A stretch of 64,000 nucleotides of DNA from CAVONB01 sp963697205 (GTDB lineage: Bacteria; Pseudomonadota; Alphaproteobacteria; Rhizobiales; Hyphomicrobiaceae), in assembly GCA_963697205.1 (NCBI GenBank), contig CAVONB010000006.1, positions 372,001-436,000 of the forward strand. The letters are read 5' to 3'. Below are positions 9,108 through 18,591 of the stretch, piece after piece. Below the pieces are notes generated by a model. That model was not told the origin of the DNA, did no database searches, and was given only the letters and a program-made list of their open reading frames with translations. Each line of letters begins with the position of its first letter. Positions within the stretch are counted from its first letter, which is position 1. The translations under genes were made by a program, and so were the position numbers.

Positions 9108-10277
9108 ATGCTCAAACTGGCCGACAATCTGAAGCGCCTTGGCACTGAATCCGCCTTTGAGATTCTGGCGCGGGCCGCCGAGCTCGAGCGCCAGGGGCGA
9201 GACATTATCAATCTCGGCATCGGCCAGCCCGATTTCAAAACCCCGCCGCACATCGTCGAGGCCGCGATCAAGGCGCTGCGCGACGGCCATCATGGCTATA
9301 CACCTGCCCAGGGCATTCTTCCGCTGCGTGAAGCCGTTGCCGCGGATCTGCATCGCCGGCACGACGTCGAGGTCGACCCCGCAAACGTTGTCATCATGCC
9401 GGGCGGAAAGCCGACGATGTTTTTTGCCGTTTTGATGTTCGGCGCCCCGGGCTGCGAGATCATGTATCCCGATCCCGGCTTTCCAATCTACAGGTCGATG
9501 ATCCAGTACACGGGTGCCAAGCCCGTGCCGATCGTTTTGCGCGAAGAGAACGGCTTTGCCTTCAGCGCCGACGAGGTCCTGTCCCAGATTACGCCGGCGA
9601 CCAGCCTGATCATCCTCAACACGCCGGGCAATCCGACCGGCGGCGCCGTCCCGCCAGCCGAAATCAGAAAGCTCGTCGATGGCCTCGCCCGTCACCCGCA
9701 CGTGGCCATTCTCGCCGACGAGATCTACAGCCTTCTGCTTTACGAGGGCCGCCGCCACGAAAGCCTGCTGCGCTATCCCGAGATTGCCGATCGCCTGATC
9801 ATGCTCGACGGCTGGTCCAAGACCTACGCCATGACCGGCTGGCGCCTCGGCTATAGCGTGTGGCCCAGGCAACTTGTCGAGCCGGTCGTCCGCCTTTGCG
9901 TCAATTGCCATTCCTGTGTCAATGCGCCGACCCAGTTTGCCGGTATCGCCGCGCTCCAAGGCCCCCAGGATGCCGTCCACGACATGGTGCGCGCGTTCGA
10001 CGAGCGCCGGCGCGTGATCGTGCCGCTGCTCAATCAGCTGCCCGGCTTCAGCTGCGTCGACCCCGGAGGCGCCTTCTACGCCTTCCCCAACATCTCCGGC
10101 ACCGGCATGAGCGCACGTCAGTTGCAGGACCGCATGCTGGAGGAGGCCGGCGTGGCCACCGTGGCGGGCACAGCTTTCGGCGTATGCGGGGAGGGCTACT
10201 TGCGGTTCTCGTATGCCAATTCGACCGAGAACATCTCCCGCGCCATCGAGCGCATCGGCAAGATGCTGCTCGGCTGA
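9108..10277 (+). CDS. PLP-dependent aminotransferase, class I/II
   Basis: A 389-residue fold-type I aminotransferase. Seen in order: NLGIGQPDFKTPPHIVEAA, HGYTPAQGILPLREAV, the PLP-contact NTPGNPTGG, ILADEIYSLLLY (Asp binds the pyridine nitrogen), Schiff-base lysine K238 in DGWSKTYAMTGWRLGY, and the carboxylate-binding Arg in YLRFSYANS near the C-terminus. The ATG at 9108 follows CGGGAGG at good spacing. The family transfers amino groups between amino acids and 2-oxo acids; the amino-acid specificity is not readable from this sequence. It is a stand-alone gene. Confidence 0.9.
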   Translation: MLKLADNLKRLGTESAFEILARAAELERQGRDIINLGIGQPDFKTPPHIVEAAIKALRDGHHGYTPAQGILPLREAVAADLHRRHDVEVDPANVVIMPGGKPTMFFAVLMFGAPGCEIMYPDPGFPIYRSMIQYTGAKPVPIVLREENGFAFSADEVLSQITPATSLIILNTPGNPTGGAVPPAEIRKLVDGLARHPHVAILADEIYSLLLYEGRRHESLLRYPEIADRLIMLDGWSKTYAMTGWRLGYSVWPRQLVEPVVRLCVNCHSCVNAPTQFAGIAALQGPQDAVHDMVRAFDERRRVIVPLLNQLPGFSCVDPGGAFYAFPNISGTGMSARQLQDRMLEEAGVATVAGTAFGVCGEGYLRFSYANSTENISRAIERIGKMLLG

Positions 10278-10380
10278 TCCGGCCCGCCGCGCAGGGCGTC
10301 AACCGTTTGTTTACCAAGACCGGCCTTAAGTGCACGTCGTGCCCCGCCTGAGAAGGGGCACGCCCGCTTCGCTTGTGGTC

Positions 10381-10755
10381 ATGGGTCCGGTCATGAAGGG
10401 CATCGTCGTCGCTCTCGCCCTGTTCGCCGTCGCCAAGATCTCGGTGGCGGAATACTTCTTTCGAACATCCGCGCGTGACGTCATCGTCAGCGCCTATCGC
10501 GACCGTGCCGTCGCCGCCTGCCGCAGCGACAACCGCGCCGCACCCGTTCCCGTCAGCGTGTGGACCCAGTCTGCCGAGGTGCGGCTGGTCATCGGCAAGA
10601 GCGACCTCGACGTCAAGCTGTGGCAGGTCGACCATCAGCTGTGGGACGCCCGCTTCCGTAATCCCTATCTCGTCCTGACCGCCGGCGACGCCTCCGGCAC
10701 CGTCGTTTGCGAGTACGACGTGGTCCACAACAGTGCCCTGATCTACCGCCTCTGA
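10381..10755 (+). CDS. Small exported protein of unknown function
   Basis: A 124-residue protein. A hydrophobic segment near the N-terminus (MKGIVVALALFAVAKISVA) looks like a signal peptide or anchor; the remainder is a small domain rich in beta-strand character with two cysteines (ACRS and VVCEYD) that might form a disulfide. Possible starts are the ATGs at 10381 and 10393; neither has a strong ribosome site. I do not recognise the family. It sits between the aminotransferase and the polysaccharide locus and could belong to either or neither. Confidence 0.6.
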   Translation: MGPVMKGIVVALALFAVAKISVAEYFFRTSARDVIVSAYRDRAVAACRSDNRAAPVPVSVWTQSAEVRLVIGKSDLDVKLWQVDHQLWDARFRNPYLVLTAGDASGTVVCEYDVVHNSALIYRL

Positions 10756-10937
10756 GACGCTCTCGCCTGCGGTTTTGCAGCGTGCGCGCAGGCGAGGGTT
10801 GCTGGCACCACCGCGAATTTCTGTCATTCCGTTAGCAGAAATTTCACGCCAACTGGCGTTTCCTGTTGCCATCAGAAGCGTGCGTGCGTGCCGGGGCCTG
10901 TGCCCCGCGCAAGCGCTGAGTTCAAGCGTAACGAGCC

Positions 10938-11534
10938 ATGGTAGTGCGTCAGGTGCTCGCAACTTGCCGGTTATGCCTCTCGCTGCTCGTGATGGCGGCG
11001 GGCCTCCAGGCGTGCTCCGGCGGCCCCGCGCCCGCCCTGCAATTTTCCAAGCCGTCCATGGCAGGCGGCCTTGCCGGCACCTACCGGTTCGGCATCGGCG
11101 ACAAGCTCAAGCTCAACATCTACGGCGAGCCAGATCTGTCCGGCCAGTTCGAGGTCAACGCGCTTGGCAACGTTGCCGTGCCGCTGATCGGCGAAGTGCC
11201 GGCCAAGGGCCAGACCATCGACGAATTCCGCCAGGCGGTCGCCTCCAAGCTGGCGGCGGGCTATCTCAAGTCGCCCAGGATCGGCATCGAGATCGTCACA
11301 TATCGGCCGGTCTACGTGCAGGGCGAGGTCCGCTCCGGGGGCGAGTTCCAGTACCGCACCGGCCTCACCTTCCGCGATGCCATCGCCATGGCCGGCGGCT
11401 ACAGCTATCGGGCAAATCAGGGCTACGTCCTGGTCATGCGTCAGGGCGAGCCGCGCGAGGTGCGGGTCAATCTGCCGACGACGGAAGTTGTCTTGCCGGG
11501 CGACAACATTCGCGTGCCCGAGCGCATCTTCTGA
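10938..11534 (+). CDS. Polysaccharide export lipoprotein (Wza/GumB-like)
   Basis: A 198-residue outer-membrane export protein. A lipoprotein signal ends in LQAC with C26 as the lipidated cysteine. Then comes a Poly_export domain (YRFGIGDKLKLNIYGEPDLSG onward, read in parts) and an SLBB-like domain (VYVQGEVRSGGEFQYRTGLTFRDAIAMAGGY). It is much shorter than Wza of E. coli, as in GumB and HfsD-type proteins, so the C-terminal transmembrane helix may be missing and the next gene's beta-barrel may provide the pore. It is the first gene of the polysaccharide locus and ends 11 bp before the next. Confidence 0.88.
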   Translation: MVVRQVLATCRLCLSLLVMAAGLQACSGGPAPALQFSKPSMAGGLAGTYRFGIGDKLKLNIYGEPDLSGQFEVNALGNVAVPLIGEVPAKGQTIDEFRQAVASKLAAGYLKSPRIGIEIVTYRPVYVQGEVRSGGEFQYRTGLTFRDAIAMAGGYSYRANQGYVLVMRQGEPREVRVNLPTTEVVLPGDNIRVPERIF

Positions 11535-11545
11535 GGGAGGTGCGC

Positions 11546-12937
11546 ATGACGGCAATCGGTCGCGGTAGACGGGGCCCGTCAAGGCCCCCGGTGCGCAAGC
11601 CTCGCCCCTCTCACGCACGACGCACGGCCCGTCTGCGCACCTCAGCCGTGCTCGCTGTCGTCGTCGTCTTTGCGGCCGCACGCACCGCCGTGGCGCTGCA
11701 ATTGGAAAGCGAGGACGGCCTCAATACGTCGACGGTTGCCAGCGCGGAGCGCAACGATACCTACGATTCCGCCAAGCAGCACGGCGCTCGGCAGGTGAAG
11801 GATCTCGACCGTCGCGAGTTCGAGCCCAAGGGCGTGCGGCTCGGCAACTTCATGTTCTTCCCCTCTGTGGGTACCTTGGTGCGCTACGACGACAACTTGT
11901 TCGGCCGCGCCACCGGAGCCGTCGCCGATGTGCGCAGCGAAGTGACGCCGCAACTCCTCATCAAGTCCTCGATGCCGCGCCATTCCCTGCGCGTCCTCCT
12001 CAAGGGAAACATCGTCAATTACGCCGAACACGACGATCTCGACTACGCCAGCGGCTCCGCGCGCATCGGCGGCGCCTTGCACTTCGATCACGCCCATACC
12101 CTGTCGACGGAGCTGCTGACCGCACGCGAGTACGGCGAGCCGTCCGACCCGACCGCGCCGCGGGCCGCCGCCTTACCCATCGCCGTCTTCCATAACCGCG
12201 CCTCCATCGGCATCACCCGGGACGTCGGTCGGCTCTACGGGACCTTCAGCGTCACGGCCGAGAGCTGGGACTATGCCGACACGCGCGACAAGGACGGCAA
12301 CCACATCGAGCAGGACATGCGCGACGCGCAAGGTCTGCGCGGCCAGCTCCGGGCCGGCTATCGCTTTTCACCCGGCTACGAGGTCCAGACCAAGCTACGC
12401 GCGCTCAGGACGTGGAATAAGGGCATCGGCGAGGAGGATCGCAATTCGGTCGGCTACGAAGCCCTGATCGGCCTGCAGGGCGAGATCAATCCCTTGTTTA
12501 CCTGGCGGATACTGGGCGGCATCGGTGTCGTCGACTACGACCGTCCCGAGTTCGGCACCGTCACGACGTCGCTGCTCGAGGCGCGTCTGTCCTGGTTGCC
12601 CACGCAATTCCTGACCCTGCATGCCTACGCCGAACGCGCCGTGGGCGAGGTCCTGGATGGTGACGGCGAGCTGGTCATCAACTCCAATGTGGGCGTCAAG
12701 GCCGATTATGAGGTCTGGCACAACGTCGTGCTCAATGCCGGTGCCGAACTCCAACGCCTGGAAATGACCAACGGCAACGCCGATCACGTCATTACGGGTC
12801 GCTTTGGAGTCGAATATTACGCGTCCAAGAACTGGCTGTTCACCTTTGGATACGAATATCAGCAGGCACTGTCGACGAATGCCGATCGCGAAATGTCGCG
12901 CAACCGCGTCCGGTTGGGGGCCAAGCTCCAGTTCTAG
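11546..12937 (+). CDS. Outer-membrane beta-barrel protein of the polysaccharide locus
   Basis: A 463-residue protein. A basic N-terminal extension leads into a signal-like hydrophobic stretch (about residues 33-50, TSAVLAVVVVFAAARTAVA). The mature part has many alternating amphipathic strands and ends in RVRLGAKLQF with a C-terminal phenylalanine, the outer-membrane barrel signature. It resembles the putative beta-barrel porin 2 family found with exopolysaccharide genes. The ATG at 11546 is preceded by GAGGGAGG. It lies between the export lipoprotein and the Wzc-like gene (9 bp gap), so it probably forms or assists the outer-membrane polysaccharide pore. Confidence 0.85.
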   Translation: MTAIGRGRRGPSRPPVRKPRPSHARRTARLRTSAVLAVVVVFAAARTAVALQLESEDGLNTSTVASAERNDTYDSAKQHGARQVKDLDRREFEPKGVRLGNFMFFPSVGTLVRYDDNLFGRATGAVADVRSEVTPQLLIKSSMPRHSLRVLLKGNIVNYAEHDDLDYASGSARIGGALHFDHAHTLSTELLTAREYGEPSDPTAPRAAALPIAVFHNRASIGITRDVGRLYGTFSVTAESWDYADTRDKDGNHIEQDMRDAQGLRGQLRAGYRFSPGYEVQTKLRALRTWNKGIGEEDRNSVGYEALIGLQGEINPLFTWRILGGIGVVDYDRPEFGTVTTSLLEARLSWLPTQFLTLHAYAERAVGEVLDGDGELVINSNVGVKADYEVWHNVVLNAGAELQRLEMTNGNADHVITGRFGVEYYASKNWLFTFGYEYQQALSTNADREMSRNRVRLGAKLQF

Positions 12938-12946
12938 TGGGTTTCA

Positions 12947-15175
12947 ATGCGCGGGGCAGAGCAGGACATCGAGGATGAGGAGGCGGGCAGCAGTTTGCTG
13001 TCTGTGCCCTTCATCCTTGAGACGTTGCAGCGCCGCTGGCGCTGGATCGTCGGCTGTGCCGTCGTTGTCACGTTGCTCGCGATTCTGCTGGCGCTCGTCC
13101 TGCCCAATCGCTTCGAGGCTGCTGCAACCGTTCAGGTCGATCCCCGCAAGAAGTCGATATCGAACATCGAAGGGGTGCTGTCCGATCTGAAGGGCGATCA
13201 GCCCACGATCGAGAGCCAGATCGAGCTGATCCGCTCCCGCAGCATCACGCTCAAGGTCATCGAGCTGCTCGATCTGCGCAAGGACACCGAGTTCACGGCG
13301 CCGGGCTTCAGCCAGCGGGCCCTGTCGTGGGTCGGTCTGGGCAAGCAGAAGACGGCTAGTCCCACGCGCAAGCTGCAACCCGAGCCGATGGCCGAGCTGA
13401 GCGCCGGCCTGCGTCCCGGCATCCTGCAGCCCGAGCGCGACGAGGTCGCCGTGGCGTTCGATGAGCGCCTGAAGGTGCGCCGTGTCCGCAACACGCTGCT
13501 GATCGAGATCCAGTTCGCCGCCAAAGACCCGGTGAAGGCGGCACGCATCGCCAACACGATCGCGGAGGTCTACGTCAAGGATCAGCTCGACACCAAGGTC
13601 AACGCGGCAAGCTATGCGACCTCGCAGATGGAGCGCCAGCTCGAGGAGATGCGCACCAAGCTGGCCCAGGCCGAGGGCAAGGTCGAGGAATTCAAGTCGA
13701 GCCACAACATCTACGACTTGGAGGGACACATCCTGTCCGAGCGCGAGCTTGCCCGCCTGATGGAGCAGACCGTCCTGGCGCGTAATGCCACCGCCGAGGC
13801 GCGCGCGCGTTACGAGCAGGCCCAGCAGATGATCGCGCGCGGCGAGATGAAGAGTGCCGTTGCCAACGTGCTGCAAAGCGACACCGTCCGCCGGCTCAAG
13901 GAGGAGTTGGCCAAGCTGACGCGGCGCGCAGCGGAGCTATCCACGAGGTACGGACCCAAGCATCCCGAGATCCTGAAGGTCAACGCGGAGATCGGCGACG
14001 CCAAGGGCCAGCTCACCGCCGAGGTCGACAAGCTCGTTGCCAGCCTCAAGAACGATTACGAGTCCGCCGACAATCGCCAGCGCCAGCTCGACAAGGCACT
14101 GACCGGCTTCAAGGACCAGCAGGCCGGCACCAAAAATGCCGCCGTCGTCCTGAAGCAGCTGGAGCGCGATGCCCAAACGAGCCGCCAGCTGTTCGAGGCG
14201 ATGCTCGCCCGCTACAAGCAGACCGCGGAGACCCAGTCGCTTCAGCTGCCCGATGCCCGCATCGTAGAGCGCGCGGATGTGCCCTTGTTGCGCTCCGCGC
14301 CCAACCGCAAGCGGATAGCCCTTCTGGGCGTCGTTGGCGGAATCTTCGCGGGCATCATGCTCGCGATTGCCGTTGAGCTGATGGTACCCGTCGTCGCGCG
14401 CGGCGCCGACGTGCAGCGCACCTTGTCCATCGAGCATTTGGCATCGATCCCCGAGATCGGCGAAGCGCCCGACCGCCAGATGACGGTGCGACTGATGCTG
14501 TCGGAGCCTCAAAGCCTCTTCGCGGAGGCGATCCGCAGTCTGCGACACGAGATCGATGCGCGCCGCCCGAACCAGGAGGCGCGCGTTCTGATGATGGCCT
14601 CCAGCCTCGCCAACGAGGGGCGCTCCGAGATCGCCTCCAATTTGGCCCACCACTATGCCTTGACGGGCGCGCGCACGCTTCTGGTCGACTTTGATCTGCG
14701 CAAGGCCGAGCTGACGAGCATCTTGATGGGTGGCGCGCCGGGGATGGGCCTGAGCGAGGTGCTCGAATATCGCCAGGCGCCCGAAAGCGCCGTGGTCTGC
14801 GATCAGACGACCGGCCTGTGCTTCATGCCGGCATGCGGTCATGGCCACCTGCAGGCGCTGCCCGCCGAGCTGCTCGCCTCCGCGCTCGTGCCCGCTCTGC
14901 TGGAGCGCCTGCGCCAGCACTTCGACATCATCATTCTGGATTGCCCGCCGATCCTGCCGGTCGTCGACACCCGTGTCCTCGCCGCCCACGTCGATCAGAT
15001 CGCGTTCGTCATGACCAGCCGTCGCACGCCGAAGACGCTGGCGCGGCGCGCTCTGGCCGCGCTGGGTCCGAACGAGCGCAAGGTCGTCGGCGTCGTCCTG
15101 AACGAGGTGGAAGAAGCCGATCTCGGCGATCTCGTCGAGTACGGCCGGGCCTACGCGCCGTTGATGGCAGCGTGA
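12947..15175 (+). CDS. Wzc/GumC-like polysaccharide copolymerase with BY-kinase domain
   Basis: A 742-residue inner-membrane protein. Order: short cytoplasmic N-terminus, first helix about residues 34-53, Wzz domain, long periplasmic coiled coil (about 220-440, including LTRRAAELSTRYGPKHPEI), second helix about 465-485, and a CpsD/BY-kinase domain from about 550. The Walker A position reads ANEGRSE (residues 555-561) where PGEGKST is expected, so the lysine is Arg559. Walker A' (LLVDFDLR) and Walker B (IIILDCPP) look normal. Only two tyrosines are in the C-terminal tail, unlike the usual tyrosine cluster. The family controls chain length and couples synthesis to export. Kinase activity is doubtful. 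Confidence 0.9.
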   Translation: MRGAEQDIEDEEAGSSLLSVPFILETLQRRWRWIVGCAVVVTLLAILLALVLPNRFEAAATVQVDPRKKSISNIEGVLSDLKGDQPTIESQIELIRSRSITLKVIELLDLRKDTEFTAPGFSQRALSWVGLGKQKTASPTRKLQPEPMAELSAGLRPGILQPERDEVAVAFDERLKVRRVRNTLLIEIQFAAKDPVKAARIANTIAEVYVKDQLDTKVNAASYATSQMERQLEEMRTKLAQAEGKVEEFKSSHNIYDLEGHILSERELARLMEQTVLARNATAEARARYEQAQQMIARGEMKSAVANVLQSDTVRRLKEELAKLTRRAAELSTRYGPKHPEILKVNAEIGDAKGQLTAEVDKLVASLKNDYESADNRQRQLDKALTGFKDQQAGTKNAAVVLKQLERDAQTSRQLFEAMLARYKQTAETQSLQLPDARIVERADVPLLRSAPNRKRIALLGVVGGIFAGIMLAIAVELMVPVVARGADVQRTLSIEHLASIPEIGEAPDRQMTVRLMLSEPQSLFAEAIRSLRHEIDARRPNQEARVLMMASSLANEGRSEIASNLAHHYALTGARTLLVDFDLRKAELTSILMGGAPGMGLSEVLEYRQAPESAVVCDQTTGLCFMPACGHGHLQALPAELLASALVPALLERLRQHFDIIILDCPPILPVVDTRVLAAHVDQIAFVMTSRRTPKTLARRALAALGPNERKVVGVVLNEVEEADLGDLVEYGRAYAPLMAA

Positions 15176-15526
15176 GAGGCGAGCTGCGTCCGCGCCGTCT
15201 TCGGACGGCCGGCGGCGGCGACACCTCTCAAAGCTGAAAGACACACCGCTTCCGATCCGTCCGTCCCGTCGCCATCCCCTCCCGCATCGCTCGGTCGACT
15301 GCTGTCGGTCGGCTGAAGTGGGAGCCGCGCCCGAAGGCCCGTTTTCCTTCGCGGCCGCCCCAAGTCGGCCATCCCGTCGACTGCGGCGTCGCGCCTCGAA
15401 ATTGGTGCGAAAAAACACGCAAATCGAACGGTTCGGTTCAGGTATTTTTCAGCAAAGTGCGTTGTAATGCATGGTGTTAGGTGAACGCCTTCACCCGTTT
15501 TGTATCAGCGTACGACAGGCCAAAAA
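15176..15526. other. 351-bp intergenic region upstream of the initiating transferase
   Basis: Opens with a hairpin capped by TTCG (15194-15209: GCCGTC-TTCG-GACGGC) shortly after the Wzc-like stop, possibly a transcript end without a U-run. The last 130 bp are clearly AT-richer and include a small CGAAC-G-GTTCG dyad, as expected for a promoter of the next gene. No gene was recognised. Confidence 0.45.
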
Positions 15527-17011
15527 ATGTCGGTAACCACAGTCACCGGTCAGGACGTCCCTGATCGCGCCGCCGGGCAGCCGGACACCTCCAAGTCGCT
15601 TTCGACCACGCGCTGGTCGCGCAAGGTCGCCATGGACCTGCTGGCCGTCGGCGACGTCGTCGCCGTTGTTCTCGGCTGCATGTTGCCGGCCGGTGTCTAT
15701 ATGGCGCTGGGTCATCCCGTCACGAGTTGGGCTTCGACGCTGCAGCTTGGCCTTGTCGCCGCGCTGATCGTGTCGCTGTGCCTGCGCACGTGGGGCCTCT
15801 ACGCCACCGAGCGCATGGACGCGATCCCCTACAATCCGCTTCAGCTCTACGGGGCTCTCTTCATCGCCTGCTTCGCGATTCTGGGACTGGGCCTGCCGTT
15901 CCCCGCCAATCAGATCTTCCTGTGGGTGTGGTACGCCGCCTGGATCTCGCTCAGCCTCACCTTGATGCTGGGCCTGCGCCTGATCGTTCGCCCGCTCTTT
16001 GCGCGCTGGGCCCGTGAAGGCCGCTTCGATGTCCGCGTCGCCGTCTTCGGTGCCGGCGCCATTGCCCGCCGCGTGCACGACCACTTGCGCGATCCCCGCC
16101 TCGGCGTGCGCTTCGTCGGTGTTTTCGACGATCGCGTCGGCGAGGAACGCCTCAATCCGGAAGGTCTCGTCGTATCTGGCCGCCTCTCCGATCTGGTCGA
16201 TCTCGGCCGTCGCGACGGCGTCGATCAGATCGTCATCGCGCTCCCGCAGTCTGCCGATCAGCGCATGTCCGATGTCGCCCGCAAGCTCGAGCAGCTGCCC
16301 GCCAGCATCCACATGGTGACCCACATCGCCTCCGACTTCGTCGAAGAGGGTCCCGCCGCTAAGGTGTCGGGCATCGGCCCGGTCGGCCTGCTCGACGTCA
16401 AGGATCGCCCGCTGTCGGATTGGGCGCCGATCGTCAAGACCGTTCAGGATTATGCGCTCGGCACGCTCTTCACGCTCATTGCGCTGCCGCTCATGGCGCT
16501 GATCGCTCTGGCCATCAAGCTCGACAGCAAGGGCCCGGTGTTCTTTGTCCAGCGCCGCCGCGGCATGAACCAGCGCATCATCGACGTCTTGAAGTTCCGC
16601 ACCATGTCGGTGCTGGAGGACGGCGCCGATATCCGTCAGGTGACGCCGGCCGACCCGCGCGTCACGCGCGTGGGCCGATGGCTGCGCCGCACGAGCCTGG
16701 ACGAGCTGCCGCAGCTCTTCAACGTGCTCAAGGGCGAGATGTCGCTCGTCGGCCCGCGCCCGCACGCGCTCGTCCATGACGAGATGTTCACTGAGGTGCT
16801 CGAGCGTTACGCCGCCCGCAGCCAGGTCAAGCCCGGCATCACCGGATTGGCCCAGGTGCGCGGCTTCCGCGGCGACACCAGCACCACCGAGAAGCTGAAG
16901 CGTCGCGTCGAGAACGACCTGGAGTACATCAACGCCTGGTCGCTCAAGCTCGACCTGGAGATCCTGGCGCGCACGATCGTTGCGGTCCTGACCGGCCGCA
17001 ACGCGCACTGA
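15527..17011 (+). CDS. Undecaprenyl-phosphate sugar phosphotransferase (WcaJ/PssY-like)
   Basis: A 494-residue polyprenyl-phosphate hexose-1-phosphate transferase. Four hydrophobic helices in the first 170 residues are followed by a nucleotide-binding-like CoA_binding_3 domain (VAVFGAGAIARRVHDHL). Then comes a membrane segment and the catalytic Bac_transf domain with KGPVFFVQRRRGMN, DVLKFRTM, DELPQLFNVLKGEMSLVGPRP and KPGITGLAQVRGFRG. It starts polysaccharide repeat-unit assembly by loading the first sugar phosphate on undecaprenyl phosphate. The ATG at 15527 was chosen over an upstream frame extension that adds only nine residues. Confidence 0.92.
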   Translation: MSVTTVTGQDVPDRAAGQPDTSKSLSTTRWSRKVAMDLLAVGDVVAVVLGCMLPAGVYMALGHPVTSWASTLQLGLVAALIVSLCLRTWGLYATERMDAIPYNPLQLYGALFIACFAILGLGLPFPANQIFLWVWYAAWISLSLTLMLGLRLIVRPLFARWAREGRFDVRVAVFGAGAIARRVHDHLRDPRLGVRFVGVFDDRVGEERLNPEGLVVSGRLSDLVDLGRRDGVDQIVIALPQSADQRMSDVARKLEQLPASIHMVTHIASDFVEEGPAAKVSGIGPVGLLDVKDRPLSDWAPIVKTVQDYALGTLFTLIALPLMALIALAIKLDSKGPVFFVQRRRGMNQRIIDVLKFRTMSVLEDGADIRQVTPADPRVTRVGRWLRRTSLDELPQLFNVLKGEMSLVGPRPHALVHDEMFTEVLERYAARSQVKPGITGLAQVRGFRGDTSTTEKLKRRVENDLEYINAWSLKLDLEILARTIVAVLTGRNAH

Positions 17012-17117
17012 AACGGACGTCGGGGGACGTCAGACACGCGGGGCAGGATGTCCGGTCCTGCCCGCGTCGGCTGATCGCGGCAAAGGGAGCCGCACCGCGC
17101 AGGCGGTGCGAACGGGG

Positions 17118-18542
17118 ATGGCGAAGGGTAAGGCCAAAGCCAAGTCGAGGGGACTGAAGGGGCTGCTTACAGGCGCGCCCTGGCAGGTGACGCTCGTCTC
17201 GTTCTGCCTGATCGCGCCGACCGAGTTCTCCGTCTACATCGCCGGCCTGCGCCTGCCGCCGCATCGCCTTGCGCTGATCGTGCTGCTGCCGTTCGCACTG
17301 CACCGCATCCTGGTCAAGCGTGCGGTACGCATTCGCGTCTTCGACCTTCTGTTCCTGGCCTGCAATGCGTGGGTTCTGACCGCCTACTACGGTCACGGAG
17401 AAGGCACGGAAGGTCTGGTCTACGGTGGCTCACTCGTCGTCGAAAGTCTCGGCGCCTACCTCGTCGCGCGCGCATTTATCCGCGATGCCGAGGCATTCAA
17501 GGCGACGTTGAAGCTCCTGTTGCTGGTCGTCGGCATCGTCGGGCTTTTGGCGCTGCCCGAAACCCTCATGGGCCAATATCTCTTCCGCAGCTTCCTGCGT
17601 GCCTACCTCGAAGGTCCGCCGTTGCCGCAGTCGGAGGCGCGCATGGGCCTGAATCGCGCCATCTCCGTATTCGATCACCCCATTCACCTCGGCACATTCT
17701 GCGCGAGCGCGTTTGCCATGATGTGGCTCTCCACGCGCAAGCAGATGTCCCGCTACGCCATGGCCGCGATGCTCGTGGTGAGTACGTTCACCGCGCTATC
17801 CTCCGCGCCGCTGCTGTGCATTGCCTTCCAAGTCGGGCTCTTGTTCCTGGAACGCCAGACCCGCGCCATTCCCTCCCGCGTGCCGCTGTTCCTCGTCGTG
17901 CTGTTCGGCCTCTACGTCGGCGTATCCCTGGTGGCCACGCGATCGCCGGCGGCCATCATCGCAACCGGCTTCACCATCGATTCCTGGACCGGCTACTACC
18001 GGCTGAAGATCTGGGAGCACGGGATGGAGAATGTGTTTGCCCATCCCCTGCTCGGCATCGGTCTTGCCGACTGGGAGCGCCCGGAATGGATGGTCGCGCC
18101 ATCCGTCGACTCGTTCTGGCTCATCACCATGATGCGCTCGGGCATTCCCTCCGTCTGCCTGATGGCATTGGGGATCTTCCTCATCTATCGCGGCGTGCTG
18201 CGCGCCATTCCCCGAACACGCGACAAGGAGGTGCGCGCACTGGCGCGCGGATGGCTGATCGCGGTCACCGCGTTGCTACTCGTCGGCGTCACCGTCCACT
18301 TCTGGAACATGCTGCACGCCTATTTCTTCTTCCTGATCGGTATGGCGGGCTGGCTCGCCGATCCCCCGCGCGCCAAACGCAAACGCGCTGTCGCCACGAA
18401 CGTATCCGTCGATGTCGCCGAACAGGCCCCGGCCAATGCTGCGCCCGAGCCCCGGCGTCCGCGACCGGTCTACGATCCGTTCCCGCCGGCCCCGCCGATC
18501 GTCATTCCCGGACGCTTTCCGGCACCGGCCTTCGCCGTCTGA
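17118..18542 (+). CDS. Polysaccharide polymerase / O-antigen ligase-like membrane protein
   Basis: A 474-residue protein with about ten to twelve hydrophobic segments and a Wzy_C-like loop in which HPLLGIGLADWERPEW matches the HPxxGxGxG-type motif of this superfamily. The C-terminal 50 residues are soluble, rich in Pro and Ala. The ATG at 17118 follows GGGG. In a Wzx/Wzy-type locus such a protein links repeat units at the periplasmic face of the inner membrane. Sequence alone does not separate a polymerase from an O-antigen ligase, but the gene's position between the initiating transferase and the glycosyltransferases favours a polymerase. Confidence 0.8.
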   Translation: MAKGKAKAKSRGLKGLLTGAPWQVTLVSFCLIAPTEFSVYIAGLRLPPHRLALIVLLPFALHRILVKRAVRIRVFDLLFLACNAWVLTAYYGHGEGTEGLVYGGSLVVESLGAYLVARAFIRDAEAFKATLKLLLLVVGIVGLLALPETLMGQYLFRSFLRAYLEGPPLPQSEARMGLNRAISVFDHPIHLGTFCASAFAMMWLSTRKQMSRYAMAAMLVVSTFTALSSAPLLCIAFQVGLLFLERQTRAIPSRVPLFLVVLFGLYVGVSLVATRSPAAIIATGFTIDSWTGYYRLKIWEHGMENVFAHPLLGIGLADWERPEWMVAPSVDSFWLITMMRSGIPSVCLMALGIFLIYRGVLRAIPRTRDKEVRALARGWLIAVTALLLVGVTVHFWNMLHAYFFFLIGMAGWLADPPRAKRKRAVATNVSVDVAEQAPANAAPEPRRPRPVYDPFPPAPPIVIPGRFPAPAFAV

Positions 18543-18591
18543 TCGATTGTCGGCGAGACGGCCTCGCCGGCTCATGTCGCGGGCAAAAGTC

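Noticed and set aside
8608..9132. 174-codon open frame in the H-NS/aminotransferase gap
   Set aside because: No ribosome site, no family signature, overlaps the aminotransferase start, and several rival frames of similar length exist in the same stretch.
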